Below are positions 23,899 to 32,676 of a stretch of 64,000 nucleotides of DNA, in pieces (position 1 is the first letter of the stretch; each line of letters begins with the position of its first letter). Made by a program: the position numbers and the translations under genes. Location of the stretch: positions 1,550,001-1,614,000 of the forward strand of contig NZ_PDJC01000001.1 in NCBI RefSeq assembly GCF_002563675.1. Direction: 5' to 3'. The stretch comes from Propionicimonas paludicola (GTDB taxonomy: Bacteria; Actinomycetota; Actinomycetes; Propionibacteriales; Propionibacteriaceae). Below the pieces are notes generated by a model. That model was not told where the DNA came from. It ran no database searches and saw only the letters and a list, made by a program, of their open reading frames with translations.

Positions 23899-25039
23899 CC
23901 GCCACCTCGGCATCCGGCGCCTCAGGAACTTGCCCCACGGTCAGTTCATTCGCCCTCTCGGTGGCCAGGCGGGCCGCCCGGCGGCCCTCCAGTGCCTCAG
24001 CCTCGGCGATCGCCTGCTGCACCGAGGCGGCCGAACTGGCCTCGTCCAGCTTCTTCTGCGCTTCGATCTCGGCGAACACGTCGACCGGATGCGGAGCGGT
24101 GAACTCGCCGGACTCGTCCTCGTCCTCGCCGCCCTTGCCCAACGCGGCTCCGGCCATGGTGCCCAAGCCCTTCAGTGCGTCGTTGAGCTCGCTGGGGATG
24201 ATCCAGACCTTGTTCGACTCGCCTTGGGCCAGGTTCGGCAGCATCCGCAGGTACTGGTAGGCCAGCAGCGACTGACTCGGCTTGCCCGCGTGGATCGCGG
24301 AGAAGGTGGTGGTGATGGCCTGCGCCTCACCTTCGGCGCGCAGCATTGCCGCCTGACGATCGGCCTGAGCCCGCAGGACCGCGGCCTCTCGGTCGCCCTG
24401 CGCCCGCAGGATGGACGCCTCCCGGTCGCCGGAGGCCGACAGGATCTGCGACTGCCGCTGGCCTTCCGCGGTGAGGATGGCGGCCCGCTTGTCGCGCTCG
24501 GCGCGGGCGCCCTTCTCCATGGCGTCGCGAATCGTGGCCGGCGGCTCGATCGAGCGCAGCTCGACCCGGTTGACCTTGATCCCCCACTTGCCGGTGGCCT
24601 CGTCCAACACCGCCCGCAGCTTCTGGTTGATCTCCTCGCGACTGGTCAAGGTCTGCTCGAGGTCGAGTCCGCCGATGATGTTGCGCAGCGTGGTCATGGT
24701 CAGCTGTTCGATGGCCTGAATGTAGTTCTGCGCCTCGTACGCCGCCCGCACCGGGTCGATCACCTGGAAGTAGATCACCGAGTCGATGCTCACCATCAGG
24801 TTGTCCTCGGTGATCACGCCCTGCGGTGGGAACGGGACGACGGCCTCGCGCATGTCCAGCGTGTAGCGGACGGTGTCGATCACCGGAACCAGCAGATGCG
24901 GGCCGGGCTCCAGTGTGCGGCGGAACTTGCCGAGCCGCTCCACCACGCCGACCTGCTGCTGGCGGACCACCCGGACAGCACGCACCAGGATCGCCACCAC
25001 CATGACTGCAATCACTACCGCGATTACCGTGTACAGCAT
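23870..25039 (-). CDS. SPFH/band 7 (stomatin/paraslipin-like) membrane protein
   Basis: 389 aa. One N-terminal TM helix (about 3-20), then the SPFH domain (VRQQQVGVVERLGKFRRTLEPG, VVPFPPQGVITEDN, RNIIGGLDLEQTLTSR) and a long coiled coil with repeated GDREA/ILRAQ/AEG units (about 185-240), typical of QmcA/paraslipins that oligomerise in membrane microdomains. The acidic C-terminal tail is unique to this group. It follows nfeD by 29 nt, the classical NfeD-stomatin operon; the partner NfeD usually provides an OB-fold domain. The downstream lipoprotein gene overlaps its end. Confidence 0.93.
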   Translation of the reverse strand: MLYTVIAVVIAVMVVAILVRAVRVVRQQQVGVVERLGKFRRTLEPGPHLLVPVIDTVRYTLDMREAVVPFPPQGVITEDNLMVSIDSVIYFQVIDPVRAAYEAQNYIQAIEQLTMTTLRNIIGGLDLEQTLTSREEINQKLRAVLDEATGKWGIKVNRVELRSIEPPATIRDAMEKGARAERDKRAAILTAEGQRQSQILSASGDREASILRAQGDREAAVLRAQADRQAAMLRAEGEAQAITTTFSAIHAGKPSQSLLAYQYLRMLPNLAQGESNKVWIIPSELNDALKGLGTMAGAALGKGGEDEDESGEFTAPHPVDVFAEIEAQKKLDEASSAASVQQAIAEAEALEGRRAARLATERANELTVGQVPEAPDAEVADAPAETEPR

Positions 25040-25068
25040 CTTCTTCTCCTCAGTCGTCCGAAACGGGG

Positions 25069-25530
25069 TCAGGGCAAGGCCAGATTGCGGGGGTAGACAA
25101 CGGCGACCGCGCCATCGATCTGATAGACCTCGACCTCGGTGCCCGCCGCGATGGTGCCCTCAACGCTGCGGGCAGTCCAGCTCTCGCCCGCCACTTTCAC
25201 TTCGCCGCCGGCGGCGGGGGAAATCTCGGTTACGGCCACACCGGTGGAACCAATCATCTTGTCCAAGCTCGAGCGGTACCCGGGCAACTCCCGGATCCGC
25301 CGCAACAACGTCGGACGCAGCAGGCCGAGCATCGCTACCGCGACGACCACGGCCACCAGGATCTGCAGCCAGAAGGCTCCGGGAAAGACGACGGCGGTCA
25401 GTCCGCCGGCCAACGCACCACTGGCCAGCATCAGCAGGGTGAAGTCGAGAGTCAGCAACTCGGTGACGCCGAGCGCCACGGCGAGCACCAGCCACCCGAG
25501 CCACGCATTCGCTGCCAGCCATTCCGCCAT
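25069..25530 (-). CDS. NfeD-family membrane protein
   Basis: 153 aa. ATG 25530 is preferred (AGGAGG about 9 nt upstream); an in-frame TTG 25536 is too close to that SD. Three to four TM segments occupy residues 8-75, then a soluble OB-fold domain (GSTGVAVTEISPAAGGEVKVAGESWTARS), the short NfeD form without the protease domain. It works with the stomatin-type protein encoded 29 nt downstream in membrane quality control or microdomain organisation (family knowledge). Confidence 0.92.
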   Translation of the reverse strand: MAEWLAANAWLGWLVLAVALGVTELLTLDFTLLMLASGALAGGLTAVVFPGAFWLQILVAVVVAVAMLGLLRPTLLRRIRELPGYRSSLDKMIGSTGVAVTEISPAAGGEVKVAGESWTARSVEGTIAAGTEVEVYQIDGAVAVVYPRNLALP

Positions 25531-25581
25531 TGGCAAGACCTCCTGCTGCCATCCTGCCAGGCCACGGCTGGGACGGAAGGG

Positions 25582-26367
25582 CTAGCCGCGGATTACCCTG
25601 GCCGCCCAGCGGCCATTTTGTTGACTCACCGCGAGCGGAAGTTCGAAAGTCTGGCTGAGCAGGTCGGCGGTGAGGACCGCCTCGATGGGTCCGGCAGCCA
25701 CCACTCGTCCGCCCTTGAGCAGGAGTGCATGGCTGACCCCCTCAGGGATCTCCTCGACGTGATGGGTGACCAGCACGGTGGTGGGCGCGAACTCGTCCAG
25801 GCAGAGATCGCTCAGCGTGGCCACCAGGGACTCCCGACCGGTCAGGTCCAGACCGGCGGCCGGCTCGTCGAGCAGCAGGAGCTCCGGATCGGTCATCAAT
25901 GCCCGGGCGATCTGGACCCGCTTGCGCTCCCCCTCGCTGAGGGTGCCGAAGGTGCGATCGGCCAGGTGATCGACGCGCAGCTGCTGCATCAACTCCTGGG
26001 CCCGGGCGTGATCGAGGTCGTCGTAGTTCTCCCGCCAGCGGCCCATCACCGCGTACGCTGCCGAGACCACTACGTCGGCCACCCGCTCCGAGCGCGGAAT
26101 CCGATCAGCCAGGGCCGCCGAGGCCACTCCGATCCGCGGACGCAACTCGAACACGTCCACCGCGCCGAGCCGCTCGCCGAGGATCCGTGCGGTGCCCTTG
26201 GTCGGGTGCGATTGGGCGCCGAGAACCTGCAACATCGTGGTCTTGCCGGCGCCGTTCGGGCCGATCACCACCCAGCGCTGCCCCTCCTCGATCGTCCAGT
26301 CCACGCTGTCGAGCAGGGTGGCACCGGAACGGACGATGGAGACGGCCTCCAGCTGGGCAACAGTCAT
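25582..26367 (-). CDS. Stand-alone ABC transporter ATP-binding protein
   Basis: 261 aa, single nucleotide-binding domain: Walker A GPNGAGKT (about 37-44), signature LSEGERKR, Walker B LLLLDEPAAGLD and switch His in VTHH. No permease gene is next to it on either side, so its partner is encoded elsewhere or it belongs to the YlmA/ModF-like group of soluble ATPases. It follows fabI by 19 nt on the same strand and is probably co-transcribed with fabG-fabI. Confidence 0.9.
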   Translation of the reverse strand: MTVAQLEAVSIVRSGATLLDSVDWTIEEGQRWVVIGPNGAGKTTMLQVLGAQSHPTKGTARILGERLGAVDVFELRPRIGVASAALADRIPRSERVADVVVSAAYAVMGRWRENYDDLDHARAQELMQQLRVDHLADRTFGTLSEGERKRVQIARALMTDPELLLLDEPAAGLDLTGRESLVATLSDLCLDEFAPTTVLVTHHVEEIPEGVSHALLLKGGRVVAAGPIEAVLTADLLSQTFELPLAVSQQNGRWAARVIRG

Positions 26368-26386
26368 ATGTTCAACCTACCCAGGC

Positions 26387-27157
26387 TCAGGCGCCGGTCG
26401 AGTGCAGGCCACCGTCGACATGCACCATTTCGCCGGTGGTCGCGGGGAACCAGTCGCTGAGCAGCGCAATCACTGCCTTGGCAGTCGGGGTCAGGTCCTT
26501 GGGATCCCAGCCCAGCGGGGCTCGCTTGGCCCAGATCTCGTTGAACTCCTCGGCACCCGGGATCGCCTTCTTGGCGATGGTCTCCAGCGGTCCGGCCGCC
26601 ACCAGATTGCTGCGGATGCCCTCCGGGCCCAAGTAGCGGGCCAGGTAGCGGGACGCGCTCTCCAGCGCAGCCTTGGACACGCCCATCCAGTCGTAGGTTG
26701 GCCAGGAGACCCGGGCGTCGAAGGTGAGTCCCACCACCGACGAACCCGGACGCATCAGCGGCTTGCAGGCCATGGCCAGGCTGACCAGGGAGTAGGCCGA
26801 GGTGTGCACCGAGATGCTCACGTCCGGGAACTCGGTACCGAGGAAGGCTCCGCCGAGCGCGCGCTCGGGGTTGGCATAGGCGATCGAGTGGACGACGCCG
26901 TCCAGGTGATCGAAATGCTCACCCAGCCGCTCGGCCAGGCTGGCCAGGTGGCTGTCGTCGGTGACGTCCAGTTCGAGCAGCGGCGGCACCGGATCGAGCC
27001 GCTTCAGCACCCGTCCGGTCAGGCTGAGCGCCCGTCCGAAGTTGGAGACCACCACATTGGCGCCCTCGGCCTGGGCCAGTTCGACCACCCGGTAGCCGAT
27101 CGAGGTGTTCATGGTCACCCCAGCGACCAGCAGGTTCTTGCCTTCCAAAATCCCCAT
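26387..27157 (-). CDS. fabI: Enoyl-[acyl-carrier-protein] reductase (NADH), InhA/FabI type
   Basis: 256 aa. SDR fold with the FabI/InhA-type N-terminus (LLVAGVTMNTSIGYRVVELA), HSIAYA, and the catalytic pair in YDWMGVSKAALE (Tyr-x6-Lys). The C-terminal VHVDGGLHSTGA is close to InhA. It performs the last reductive step of type II fatty-acid elongation. It lies 15 nt downstream of fabG, matching the fabG-inhA arrangement of mycobacteria and other actinobacteria, although mycolic-acid genes are not seen here. Confidence 0.95.
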   Translation of the reverse strand: MGILEGKNLLVAGVTMNTSIGYRVVELAQAEGANVVVSNFGRALSLTGRVLKRLDPVPPLLELDVTDDSHLASLAERLGEHFDHLDGVVHSIAYANPERALGGAFLGTEFPDVSISVHTSAYSLVSLAMACKPLMRPGSSVVGLTFDARVSWPTYDWMGVSKAALESASRYLARYLGPEGIRSNLVAAGPLETIAKKAIPGAEEFNEIWAKRAPLGWDPKDLTPTAKAVIALLSDWFPATTGEMVHVDGGLHSTGA

Positions 27158-27172
27158 TGCCTCAGGCTCCTC

Positions 27173-27895
27173 TCAATGCCCCATACCCAGGCCGCCATCG
27201 ACCGGGATCACTGCTCCGCTGATGTAGCCGGCCTGCTGGCCGGCCAAGAAGGCGATCGCCGCCGCCACCTCGTCCGCGCCGCCCAGGCGTCCGGCCGGGA
27301 TCGAGGCCTGGTACTTGGCGATCACTTCGGCCGGCAGGTCGGCGGTCATGTCGGTCTCGATGAACCCGGGGGCAACCACATTGGCGGTGATGCCGCGTCC
27401 GCCGACCTCCCGGGTCAGCGACCGGGCCACCCCGATCAGTGCCGACTTGGTGGCGGCGTAGTTCACCTGGCCGGCCGAACCGTACAGTCCGACCACCGAG
27501 CCGGTGAAGATGATCCGGCCCCAGCGAGCCCGGAGCATCGACTTCACCGCGCGCCGCGCGCAGCGGAACGCGCCACCCAGGTTCACCTGCAGGACGTTGT
27601 CGAAGTCGGCGTCGCTCATCCGCAGGATCAAGGTGTCCTTGGTGATCCCGGCGTTGGCCACCAGGATCTCCGCCGGGCCGTGGGCCTGCTCCACCTGGGC
27701 GAAGGCGGCGTCGATCTGGTCGGCATCGGACACGTCACACGCGATCCCGAGCGCACCCTCGGGGGCTTTCCCGCTGGGGCCGAGTGCGGCGACCTTGTGA
27801 CCCTCGGCCAGGAACCGCTCGACGACCGCCTTGCCGATTCCCCGGCTGCCGCCGGTCACCACCACGCTGCGCTGGATGAAACTGGACTCGCTCAC
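27173..27895 (-). CDS. fabG: 3-oxoacyl-[acyl-carrier-protein] reductase
   Basis: 240 aa from GTG 27895, supported by a minus-strand TAGCCT (27908-27903) 7 nt before it (leaderless). The frame is open for another 213 nt upstream but without coding character. SDR marks: TGGSRGIG, NAGITKD, catalytic Ser in TGSVVG, YAATK (Tyr/Lys pair) and PVDGGLGMGH. It reduces 3-oxoacyl-ACP with NADPH, the step before dehydration, and is followed by fabI in the same operon. Confidence 0.94.
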   Translation of the reverse strand: MSESSFIQRSVVVTGGSRGIGKAVVERFLAEGHKVAALGPSGKAPEGALGIACDVSDADQIDAAFAQVEQAHGPAEILVANAGITKDTLILRMSDADFDNVLQVNLGGAFRCARRAVKSMLRARWGRIIFTGSVVGLYGSAGQVNYAATKSALIGVARSLTREVGGRGITANVVAPGFIETDMTADLPAEVIAKYQASIPAGRLGGADEVAAAIAFLAGQQAGYISGAVIPVDGGLGMGH

Positions 27896-28126
27896 TCGCC
27901 GAAGGCTATCGGATCGCCTCCCCGACGGCAGCGGACGCACACTCCGGGCGCGCCCCGTGAGCACCCGGCCAGCCGGACGGGCGGCGCAGACCTCCCAGCC
28001 CGCCGACTTGTCCGATGCGCTTGAATGGAAGCATCCAACCGGCACCCCGCCTCGCCGGAGCGGAGCAGGTGTGACTCGATCGACGTCAACAGCGATGTCG
28101 TGAGGCACCCGTCACGGGAGGAAAAA
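27896..28126. promoter_or_regulatory. Divergent promoter region fabG / META lipoprotein
   Basis: 231 bp. Minus-strand TAGCCT (27908-27903) fits a leaderless fabG promoter. On the plus strand GGGAGGA (28117-28123) is the SD of the lipoprotein gene. No palindrome or hairpin stood out in the rest. Confidence 0.5.
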
Positions 28127-28891
28127 GTGAGTAGAGCCTGGTCACTGTTGGTGCTGGCCGCCCTGCTGAGCGCCTGCGCCCCACCGATCGCCGCCCAGCC
28201 GTCGCCGAAGTTGGCCGACACCTCCTGGGTGGTCACTGAGTTGTCCGGGAAGCCGACATTGCCCGCAGCGGTTCCGACGATCCAGTTCAGCGCAGACCAA
28301 GTCTCGGGATTCAGTTCCTGCAACCGGTTCAGCGGAAGCTATCGACAGTCCGGCAGCACGCTCAGCTTCAGCCAGCTGGCCATGACCGCTATGGCTTGCA
28401 TGGATGCCGGAGTGATGGAGCAGGAGTCGGCCTTCAGCGCCGCCCTGGCCAAGGTGGCCTCGGTGCGCTCGGCGGGCTCCGGCCTGGAGCTGGTTGACTC
28501 CTCCGGCGCGGTGCTGGCCAAGCTGCAGAGCCCATCGCCGGCTGCGCCGGATCGTCCGCTGGAGAAGACCACCTGGCAGCTCGACTCGATCACGGTCGGC
28601 CAGACTGCCAGTTCCGTTGTGGCCGGCAGCACGGTGACCCTGACCTTCGCCGATGGCCACCTGACCGGGAAGGCGTGCAACAGCTTCCGGGCCTCCGCTG
28701 AGATCAGCGGCTCCAGCCTGAAGATCGGACCGGTGATGAGCACCAAGATGGCCTGCCGCGAGCCCGGCGTGTCCGAGCAGGAAAGTCGGCTGTTCCAGCT
28801 GCTGCCCACGATGACCGGTTTCGCGGTGAAGAGTGATCGGCTCACCCTGACCGCGGCGGACGGCTCCGCGCTCGAGTTCGTGGCCAAGTAG
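28127..28891 (+). CDS. Lipoprotein with two META (HslJ-like) domains
   Basis: 254 aa from GTG 28127 (SD GGGAGGA). Signal peptide with lipobox LLSAC (Cys about 16). Two META domains follow in tandem: the first with WVVTELSGKP, NRFSGSY and ACMDAGVMEQE, the second with WQLDSITVG, CNSFRASAEI and ACREPGVSEQE. META/HslJ domains occur in surface or periplasmic proteins linked to stress and antibiotic tolerance; the exact ligand is unknown. The methyltransferase gene starts 7 nt after its stop. Confidence 0.9.
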   Translation: MSRAWSLLVLAALLSACAPPIAAQPSPKLADTSWVVTELSGKPTLPAAVPTIQFSADQVSGFSSCNRFSGSYRQSGSTLSFSQLAMTAMACMDAGVMEQESAFSAALAKVASVRSAGSGLELVDSSGAVLAKLQSPSPAAPDRPLEKTTWQLDSITVGQTASSVVAGSTVTLTFADGHLTGKACNSFRASAEISGSSLKIGPVMSTKMACREPGVSEQESRLFQLLPTMTGFAVKSDRLTLTAADGSALEFVAK

Positions 28892-28898
28892 CCCTCGG

Positions 28899-29720
28899 AT
28901 GCCACCCACCCCCGGCCTGCGCCGCGCCCTGGCGCTCCTGTCCTGCCCGAACTGCGCGGGCAGCTTGGAGCTCGACGACAACAGCGTCCGCTGCCCGCAG
29001 GGACACCTCTTCGATGTGGCGCGGCAGGGCTACCTGAACCTGCTCGGCGGACCGCAGCCGGCCAATGCCGACACCCCGGCCATGCTGGCGGCCCGCGACC
29101 GCGTCCACAGCACTGGGGTGTTCGCGCCGCTGCGCGAACTGCTGGCCCGAATCTGCGCGGGGCGTCGGACGATCCTCGAGGTCGGTTCGGGAACCGGCGC
29201 CTACCTGCAGTCCGCGCTCGGTGAGTCGCCGAGCGCGGTCGGGATCGCCATGGACATCTCGACGGCGGCCGCCCGATCGGCGGCCAAGCTCGACTCCCGG
29301 ATCGCAGCCGTGGTGGCGGACGTCTGGCAGCAGTTCCCGATCGCCGACGCCAGTCTGGACACGGTGCTGGCCGTCTTCGCGCCGCGCAACTTCGCCGAGT
29401 TCGCCCGGGTGCTCAAGCCGTCCGGGCAGTTGGTGGTGGTCACCCCGGAGCCGGAGCACCTGATCGAACTGCGCTCCACCCACCAACTGCTGGGCCTGCA
29501 TCCGCAGAAGGCCGCCTCGGTGGCCGCGCACGCCAAGGAGAACTTCGAGCTGGTGGATCGGCTGCGGCATCGCTCGACCTGGAACGGGGACGCTGCCCTG
29601 GTGGCCGACCTGATCGCCATGGGGCCCAATGCCTTCCATGAGCTTCCCGAAGCCGTCGAACCGAGCAGCCTGACCGTCTCGGTGACCGTCCAGGTCTTCG
29701 GACGCAGCCTCGCCGACTGA
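28899..29720 (+). CDS. RlmA-family 23S rRNA (guanine-N1)-methyltransferase
   Basis: 273 aa. N-terminal zinc finger with CPNC (about 16-19) and CPQGH (about 33-37), then the family phrase FDVARQGYLNLL, followed by a SAM-dependent methyltransferase domain with ILEVGSGTGAYL, MDIS and VLAVFAPRNFAEFARVLKPSGQLVVVTPEPEHL. This matches RlmA/TlrB enzymes that methylate G745 or G748 of 23S rRNA; TlrB-type members give macrolide (tylosin) resistance. The two types cannot be separated here. It lies 7 nt after the META lipoprotein gene. Confidence 0.88.
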   Translation: MPPTPGLRRALALLSCPNCAGSLELDDNSVRCPQGHLFDVARQGYLNLLGGPQPANADTPAMLAARDRVHSTGVFAPLRELLARICAGRRTILEVGSGTGAYLQSALGESPSAVGIAMDISTAAARSAAKLDSRIAAVVADVWQQFPIADASLDTVLAVFAPRNFAEFARVLKPSGQLVVVTPEPEHLIELRSTHQLLGLHPQKAASVAAHAKENFELVDRLRHRSTWNGDAALVADLIAMGPNAFHELPEAVEPSSLTVSVTVQVFGRSLAD

Positions 29721-29762
29721 TTCCGGTATCGCCTGGGCACGCACCTGCGCAGACGCGTCCCC

Positions 29763-29786
29763 GACATCGGCCGGCAGGCCAATGTC
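29763..29786. terminator. Imperfect hairpin between convergent rlmA-like and ABC-F genes
   Basis: GACAT/ATGTC (29763-29767, 29782-29786) and inner GGCC/GGCC arms with one mismatch and a 4-nt loop. No U-tract on either side, so it is a weak terminator candidate. Confidence 0.4.
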
Positions 29787-29795
29787 GAGATGATC

Positions 29796-31403
29796 TCAGG
29801 CCAGGGAGACGAGTTCGGCGTAGTCAGGGTTCCAGAGGTCTTCGACGCCCTCGGGCAGCACCAGCACCCGGTCTGGCTCGAGGGCGTGCACCGCACCCTC
29901 GTCGTGGGTGACCAGCACCACAGCACCGTCGTAGTCCCGCAGGGCGTTGAGCACCTCGGCTCGGGACGCCGGGTCCAGGTTGTTGGTCGGCTCGTCCAGA
30001 AGCAGGACGTTGGCCGCCGACACCACCAGCATGGCCAACGCCAGCCGGGTCTTCTCGCCACCGGACAGCACCCGGGCCGGCTTCTCGACATCGTCGCCGG
30101 TGAACAGGAACGAACCGAGCACCTTACGCATCTCGGTCTCGTTGAGCTCCGGCGAGGCGGTCATCATGTTCTCCAGCACGCTGCGCGAGACGTCCAAGGT
30201 CTCGTGCTCCTGGGCGTAGTAGCCCAGCCGCAGGCCATGACCGGGAACCACTTCACCGGTATCGGGCGTCTCGATGCCGCCCAGAATCCGCAACAGCGTG
30301 GTCTTGCCGGCACCGTTCAGCCCCAGCACCACGACCTTGGAGCCACGATCGATGGCCAGGTCGACGGCGGTGAAGACCTCCAGCGAGCCGTAGGTCTTGC
30401 TGAGTTCACTGGCAGTGAGCGGGGTCTTGCCGCACGGGGCCGGCTTCGGCAGCCGGATCCGGGCCACTCGGTCGCTGGCGCGCTGCTCGTCCAGCCCGGA
30501 GAGCAGCCGCTCGGCGCGCTTGGCCATGTTCTGGGCAGCGACCGCCTTAGTGGCCTTGGCGCGCATCTTGTCGGCCTGGGCCAGCAGCGCCTCCGCCTTG
30601 CGCTCGGCGTTGGCCCGCTCGCGCTTGCGCCGCTTCTCGTCGGTCTCCCGCTGCAGCAGGTAGCGCTTCCAGTCCATGGCGTACTGGTCCAGCTCGCCGC
30701 GGTTGGCGTCCAGGTGGAAGACCTTGTTCACGGTGGCCTCGAGCAGGCCCACGTCGTGGGAGATCACCAGCAGCCCACCGTGGTAGCCCTGCAGGAAGCT
30801 GCGCAGCCAGACGATCGAGTCGGCGTCCAAGTGGTTGGTCGGCTCGTCCAGAAGCAGCGTGTCGGCGCCGGAGAACAGGATCCGGGCCAGTTCGACTCGA
30901 CGGCGCTGACCACCGGACAGCGTGCGCAGCGGCTGGCCGAGCACCCGGTCCGGCAACCCGAGGTTCGCCGCGATCCGGGCCGCCTCAGCCTCGGCCGGGT
31001 AGCCGCCGGCCGCAGCCAGCTCACTCTCGGCGCGGGCGTAGGAGGCCATCGCCTTGTCCTGCTCGTCGCCTTCGGTGGTGGCCATGGCCATCGAGTAGGA
31101 CGACAGCCGACGCAGAATGTGGTCGAGGCCGCGCGCGCTGAGGATGCGGTCCTTGGCGAGCTGATCCAGGTCGCCGGTGCGGGGGTCCTGCGGCAGGTAG
31201 CCGATCTGACCGGTCCGGTTCACCGAGCCCGCTGCCGGGAGCGACTCTCCGGAGAGGATCCGGGTCAAAGTGGTCTTGCCGGCGCCGTTTCGTCCGACCA
31301 GGCCGACCTTGTCGCCCGGGGCGATCTGGAAGGAGGTTGCCGAGAGAAGTAGCTGAGCTCCCGCCCGCACCTCGACCTCTTTCACCACCAACACATCCGC
31401 CAT
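29796..31403 (-). CDS. ABC-F family ATPase (ribosome-associated)
   Basis: 535 aa, soluble, two ABC domains joined by a charged linker and no TM segments, the ABC-F plan. First domain: GRNGAGKTTL and LSGGQRRRVELARIL with LLLDEPTNHLD. The linker (about 235-300) is Lys/Arg-rich (LQRETDEKRRKRERANAE). Second domain: GLNGAGKTTL, LSGGEKTRLALAML and LLLDEPTNNLD. ABC-F proteins bind the ribosomal E site and modulate elongation or protect from antibiotics; this one resembles actinobacterial housekeeping members. It is convergent to the rRNA methyltransferase gene. Confidence 0.92.
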   Translation of the reverse strand: MADVLVVKEVEVRAGAQLLLSATSFQIAPGDKVGLVGRNGAGKTTLTRILSGESLPAAGSVNRTGQIGYLPQDPRTGDLDQLAKDRILSARGLDHILRRLSSYSMAMATTEGDEQDKAMASYARAESELAAAGGYPAEAEAARIAANLGLPDRVLGQPLRTLSGGQRRRVELARILFSGADTLLLDEPTNHLDADSIVWLRSFLQGYHGGLLVISHDVGLLEATVNKVFHLDANRGELDQYAMDWKRYLLQRETDEKRRKRERANAERKAEALLAQADKMRAKATKAVAAQNMAKRAERLLSGLDEQRASDRVARIRLPKPAPCGKTPLTASELSKTYGSLEVFTAVDLAIDRGSKVVVLGLNGAGKTTLLRILGGIETPDTGEVVPGHGLRLGYYAQEHETLDVSRSVLENMMTASPELNETEMRKVLGSFLFTGDDVEKPARVLSGGEKTRLALAMLVVSAANVLLLDEPTNNLDPASRAEVLNALRDYDGAVVLVTHDEGAVHALEPDRVLVLPEGVEDLWNPDYAELVSLA

Positions 31404-31505
31404 TGTCCCTGAACCCGGTAGGGGCGACCAAACCGGGCCACTCCGGCGGAGAATGCCGCCACTCCACTCACGGCCCTATGCTGGCGCCGAAGGAGGCAGT
31501 CCGAG

Positions 31506-32432
31506 GTGAACTACCGCAGTCTTCAGGCGCCCAGTTCGGTGGTGATGGTGCGTCCACACCGTTTCGCCGTGAACCCGGAAACCGGAGCCGACAACGCCTT
31601 TCAGGCAACGTCGGTCGAGCAGGACGAGGCGCTGGCCGCCTCGGCCCTGGCCGAGTTCGACGCGGCGGTGACCGCACTCACCAGCGCCGGCGTGACCGTC
31701 CATGTCTTCGAGGACTTCGGCGAGCGGGATACCCCGGACTCGGTGTTCCCGAACAACTGGTTCTCCACCCACCACGGCGGCCGGGTGGCCATCTACCCGA
31801 TGTTCGCCGTGAACCGGCGCCGGGAGCGCCGCACCGACGTGATCGAGCTACTCAAGGCCGAGTATCGGGTGCAGGAGGTGATCGACTACTCCGGGCTCGA
31901 GTACGACAACCTGTTCCTGGAGGGCACCGGCGCCATGGTGTTCGACAACGCCGAGCGGGTCGCCTACGTGGCCGCCTCGCATCGGGCCGATCCGGTGATC
32001 CTGGAGCGGTTCTGTACGGCCTTCGGCTATGAGCCCATGGTCTTCCCCACCGCGGACGCGGCCGGTCGGCCGATCTACCACACCAACGTGCTGATGTCGG
32101 TGGCCACCGACTACGCCCTGATCTGCCTGGACGCCATCGCCGATGTCAGGCGCCGCGACGAGGTTGCGCAGCGCCTGGCCGAGAGCGGACGGACAGTACT
32201 GCAGATCAGCTTCGACCAAGTGAATCAGTTCGTGGGCAATGCCATCGAGCTCACCGGGACCGACGGACGACTGCTGGTGCTCTCGGCGCGAGCCGAGGCC
32301 GCCCTTACACCGGCTCAGCGTGAGGTGATCACGGCGTCCTCGCGGCTGCTGCCGCTGTCGATTCCGACAATCGAGCTGGCCGGCGGCTCAGCCCGCTGCA
32401 TGATCGCCGGAGTCCACCTCTCCCCCCGCTGA
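31506..32432 (+). CDS. ctlX: Amidinotransferase-superfamily protein, CtlX-like citrulline/arginine hydrolase
   Basis: 308 aa from GTG 31506 with AAGGAGG 10 nt upstream. Guanidino-group-modifying fold: MVRPHRFAVNPET, DSVFPNNWFSTH (substrate Asp), FLEGTGA, YHTNVLMS (catalytic His) and GGSARCMIAGVHL (nucleophile Cys). These match the CtlX group, proposed to act in citrulline breakdown. The substrate is inferred from family. It is divergent to the ABC-F gene; its 3' 45 nt overlap the convergent ribbon-helix-helix gene. Confidence 0.9.
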   Translation: MNYRSLQAPSSVVMVRPHRFAVNPETGADNAFQATSVEQDEALAASALAEFDAAVTALTSAGVTVHVFEDFGERDTPDSVFPNNWFSTHHGGRVAIYPMFAVNRRRERRTDVIELLKAEYRVQEVIDYSGLEYDNLFLEGTGAMVFDNAERVAYVAASHRADPVILERFCTAFGYEPMVFPTADAAGRPIYHTNVLMSVATDYALICLDAIADVRRRDEVAQRLAESGRTVLQISFDQVNQFVGNAIELTGTDGRLLVLSARAEAALTPAQREVITASSRLLPLSIPTIELAGGSARCMIAGVHLSPR

Positions 32433-32672
32433 GCCGTCCTCGGTCACCGTCGGACGACCCGGCGGACGTCCGCGCCTGGGTAGCGGGCCCGCCTCGCGCG
32501 GGCTGCGTCCGGCTTTGGCCAAGGATTGCCGCAGCAGCAACTCGATATGGGCGTTCAGCGACCGCAGATCCGCGGCCGCCCACTGGGCCAAGGCCTCGTG
32601 AACCGCGGGATCGAGGCGGAGCAGGATGGGCTTGCGGGCCCGGCCCTGCTCCGCTGACGATTGCTCGCTCAT
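32388..32672 (-). CDS. Ribbon-helix-helix (Arc-like) DNA-binding protein
   Basis: 94 aa. The central segment KPILLRLDPAVHEALAQWA then LRSLNAHIELLLRQSL is a typical ribbon-helix-helix fold of the Arc/MetJ type; the tail is Pro/Gly/Arg-rich and disordered. It starts 4 nt after the SPFH gene stop, so it is the second gene of that transcript. It probably dimerises and may autoregulate through the palindromes upstream of the SPFH gene (33673-33694). No toxin gene accompanies it. The end overlaps ctlX by 45 nt on the opposite strand. Confidence 0.8.
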   Translation of the reverse strand: MSEQSSAEQGRARKPILLRLDPAVHEALAQWAAADLRSLNAHIELLLRQSLAKAGRSPREAGPLPRRGRPPGRPTVTEDGSAGGEVDSGDHAAG

Positions 32673-32676
32673 CGGA

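Noticed and set aside
27896-28108. N-terminal extension of fabG to 28108
   Set aside because: The extra 71 residues lack SDR similarity, while GTG 27895 has a leaderless -10 at the right distance.
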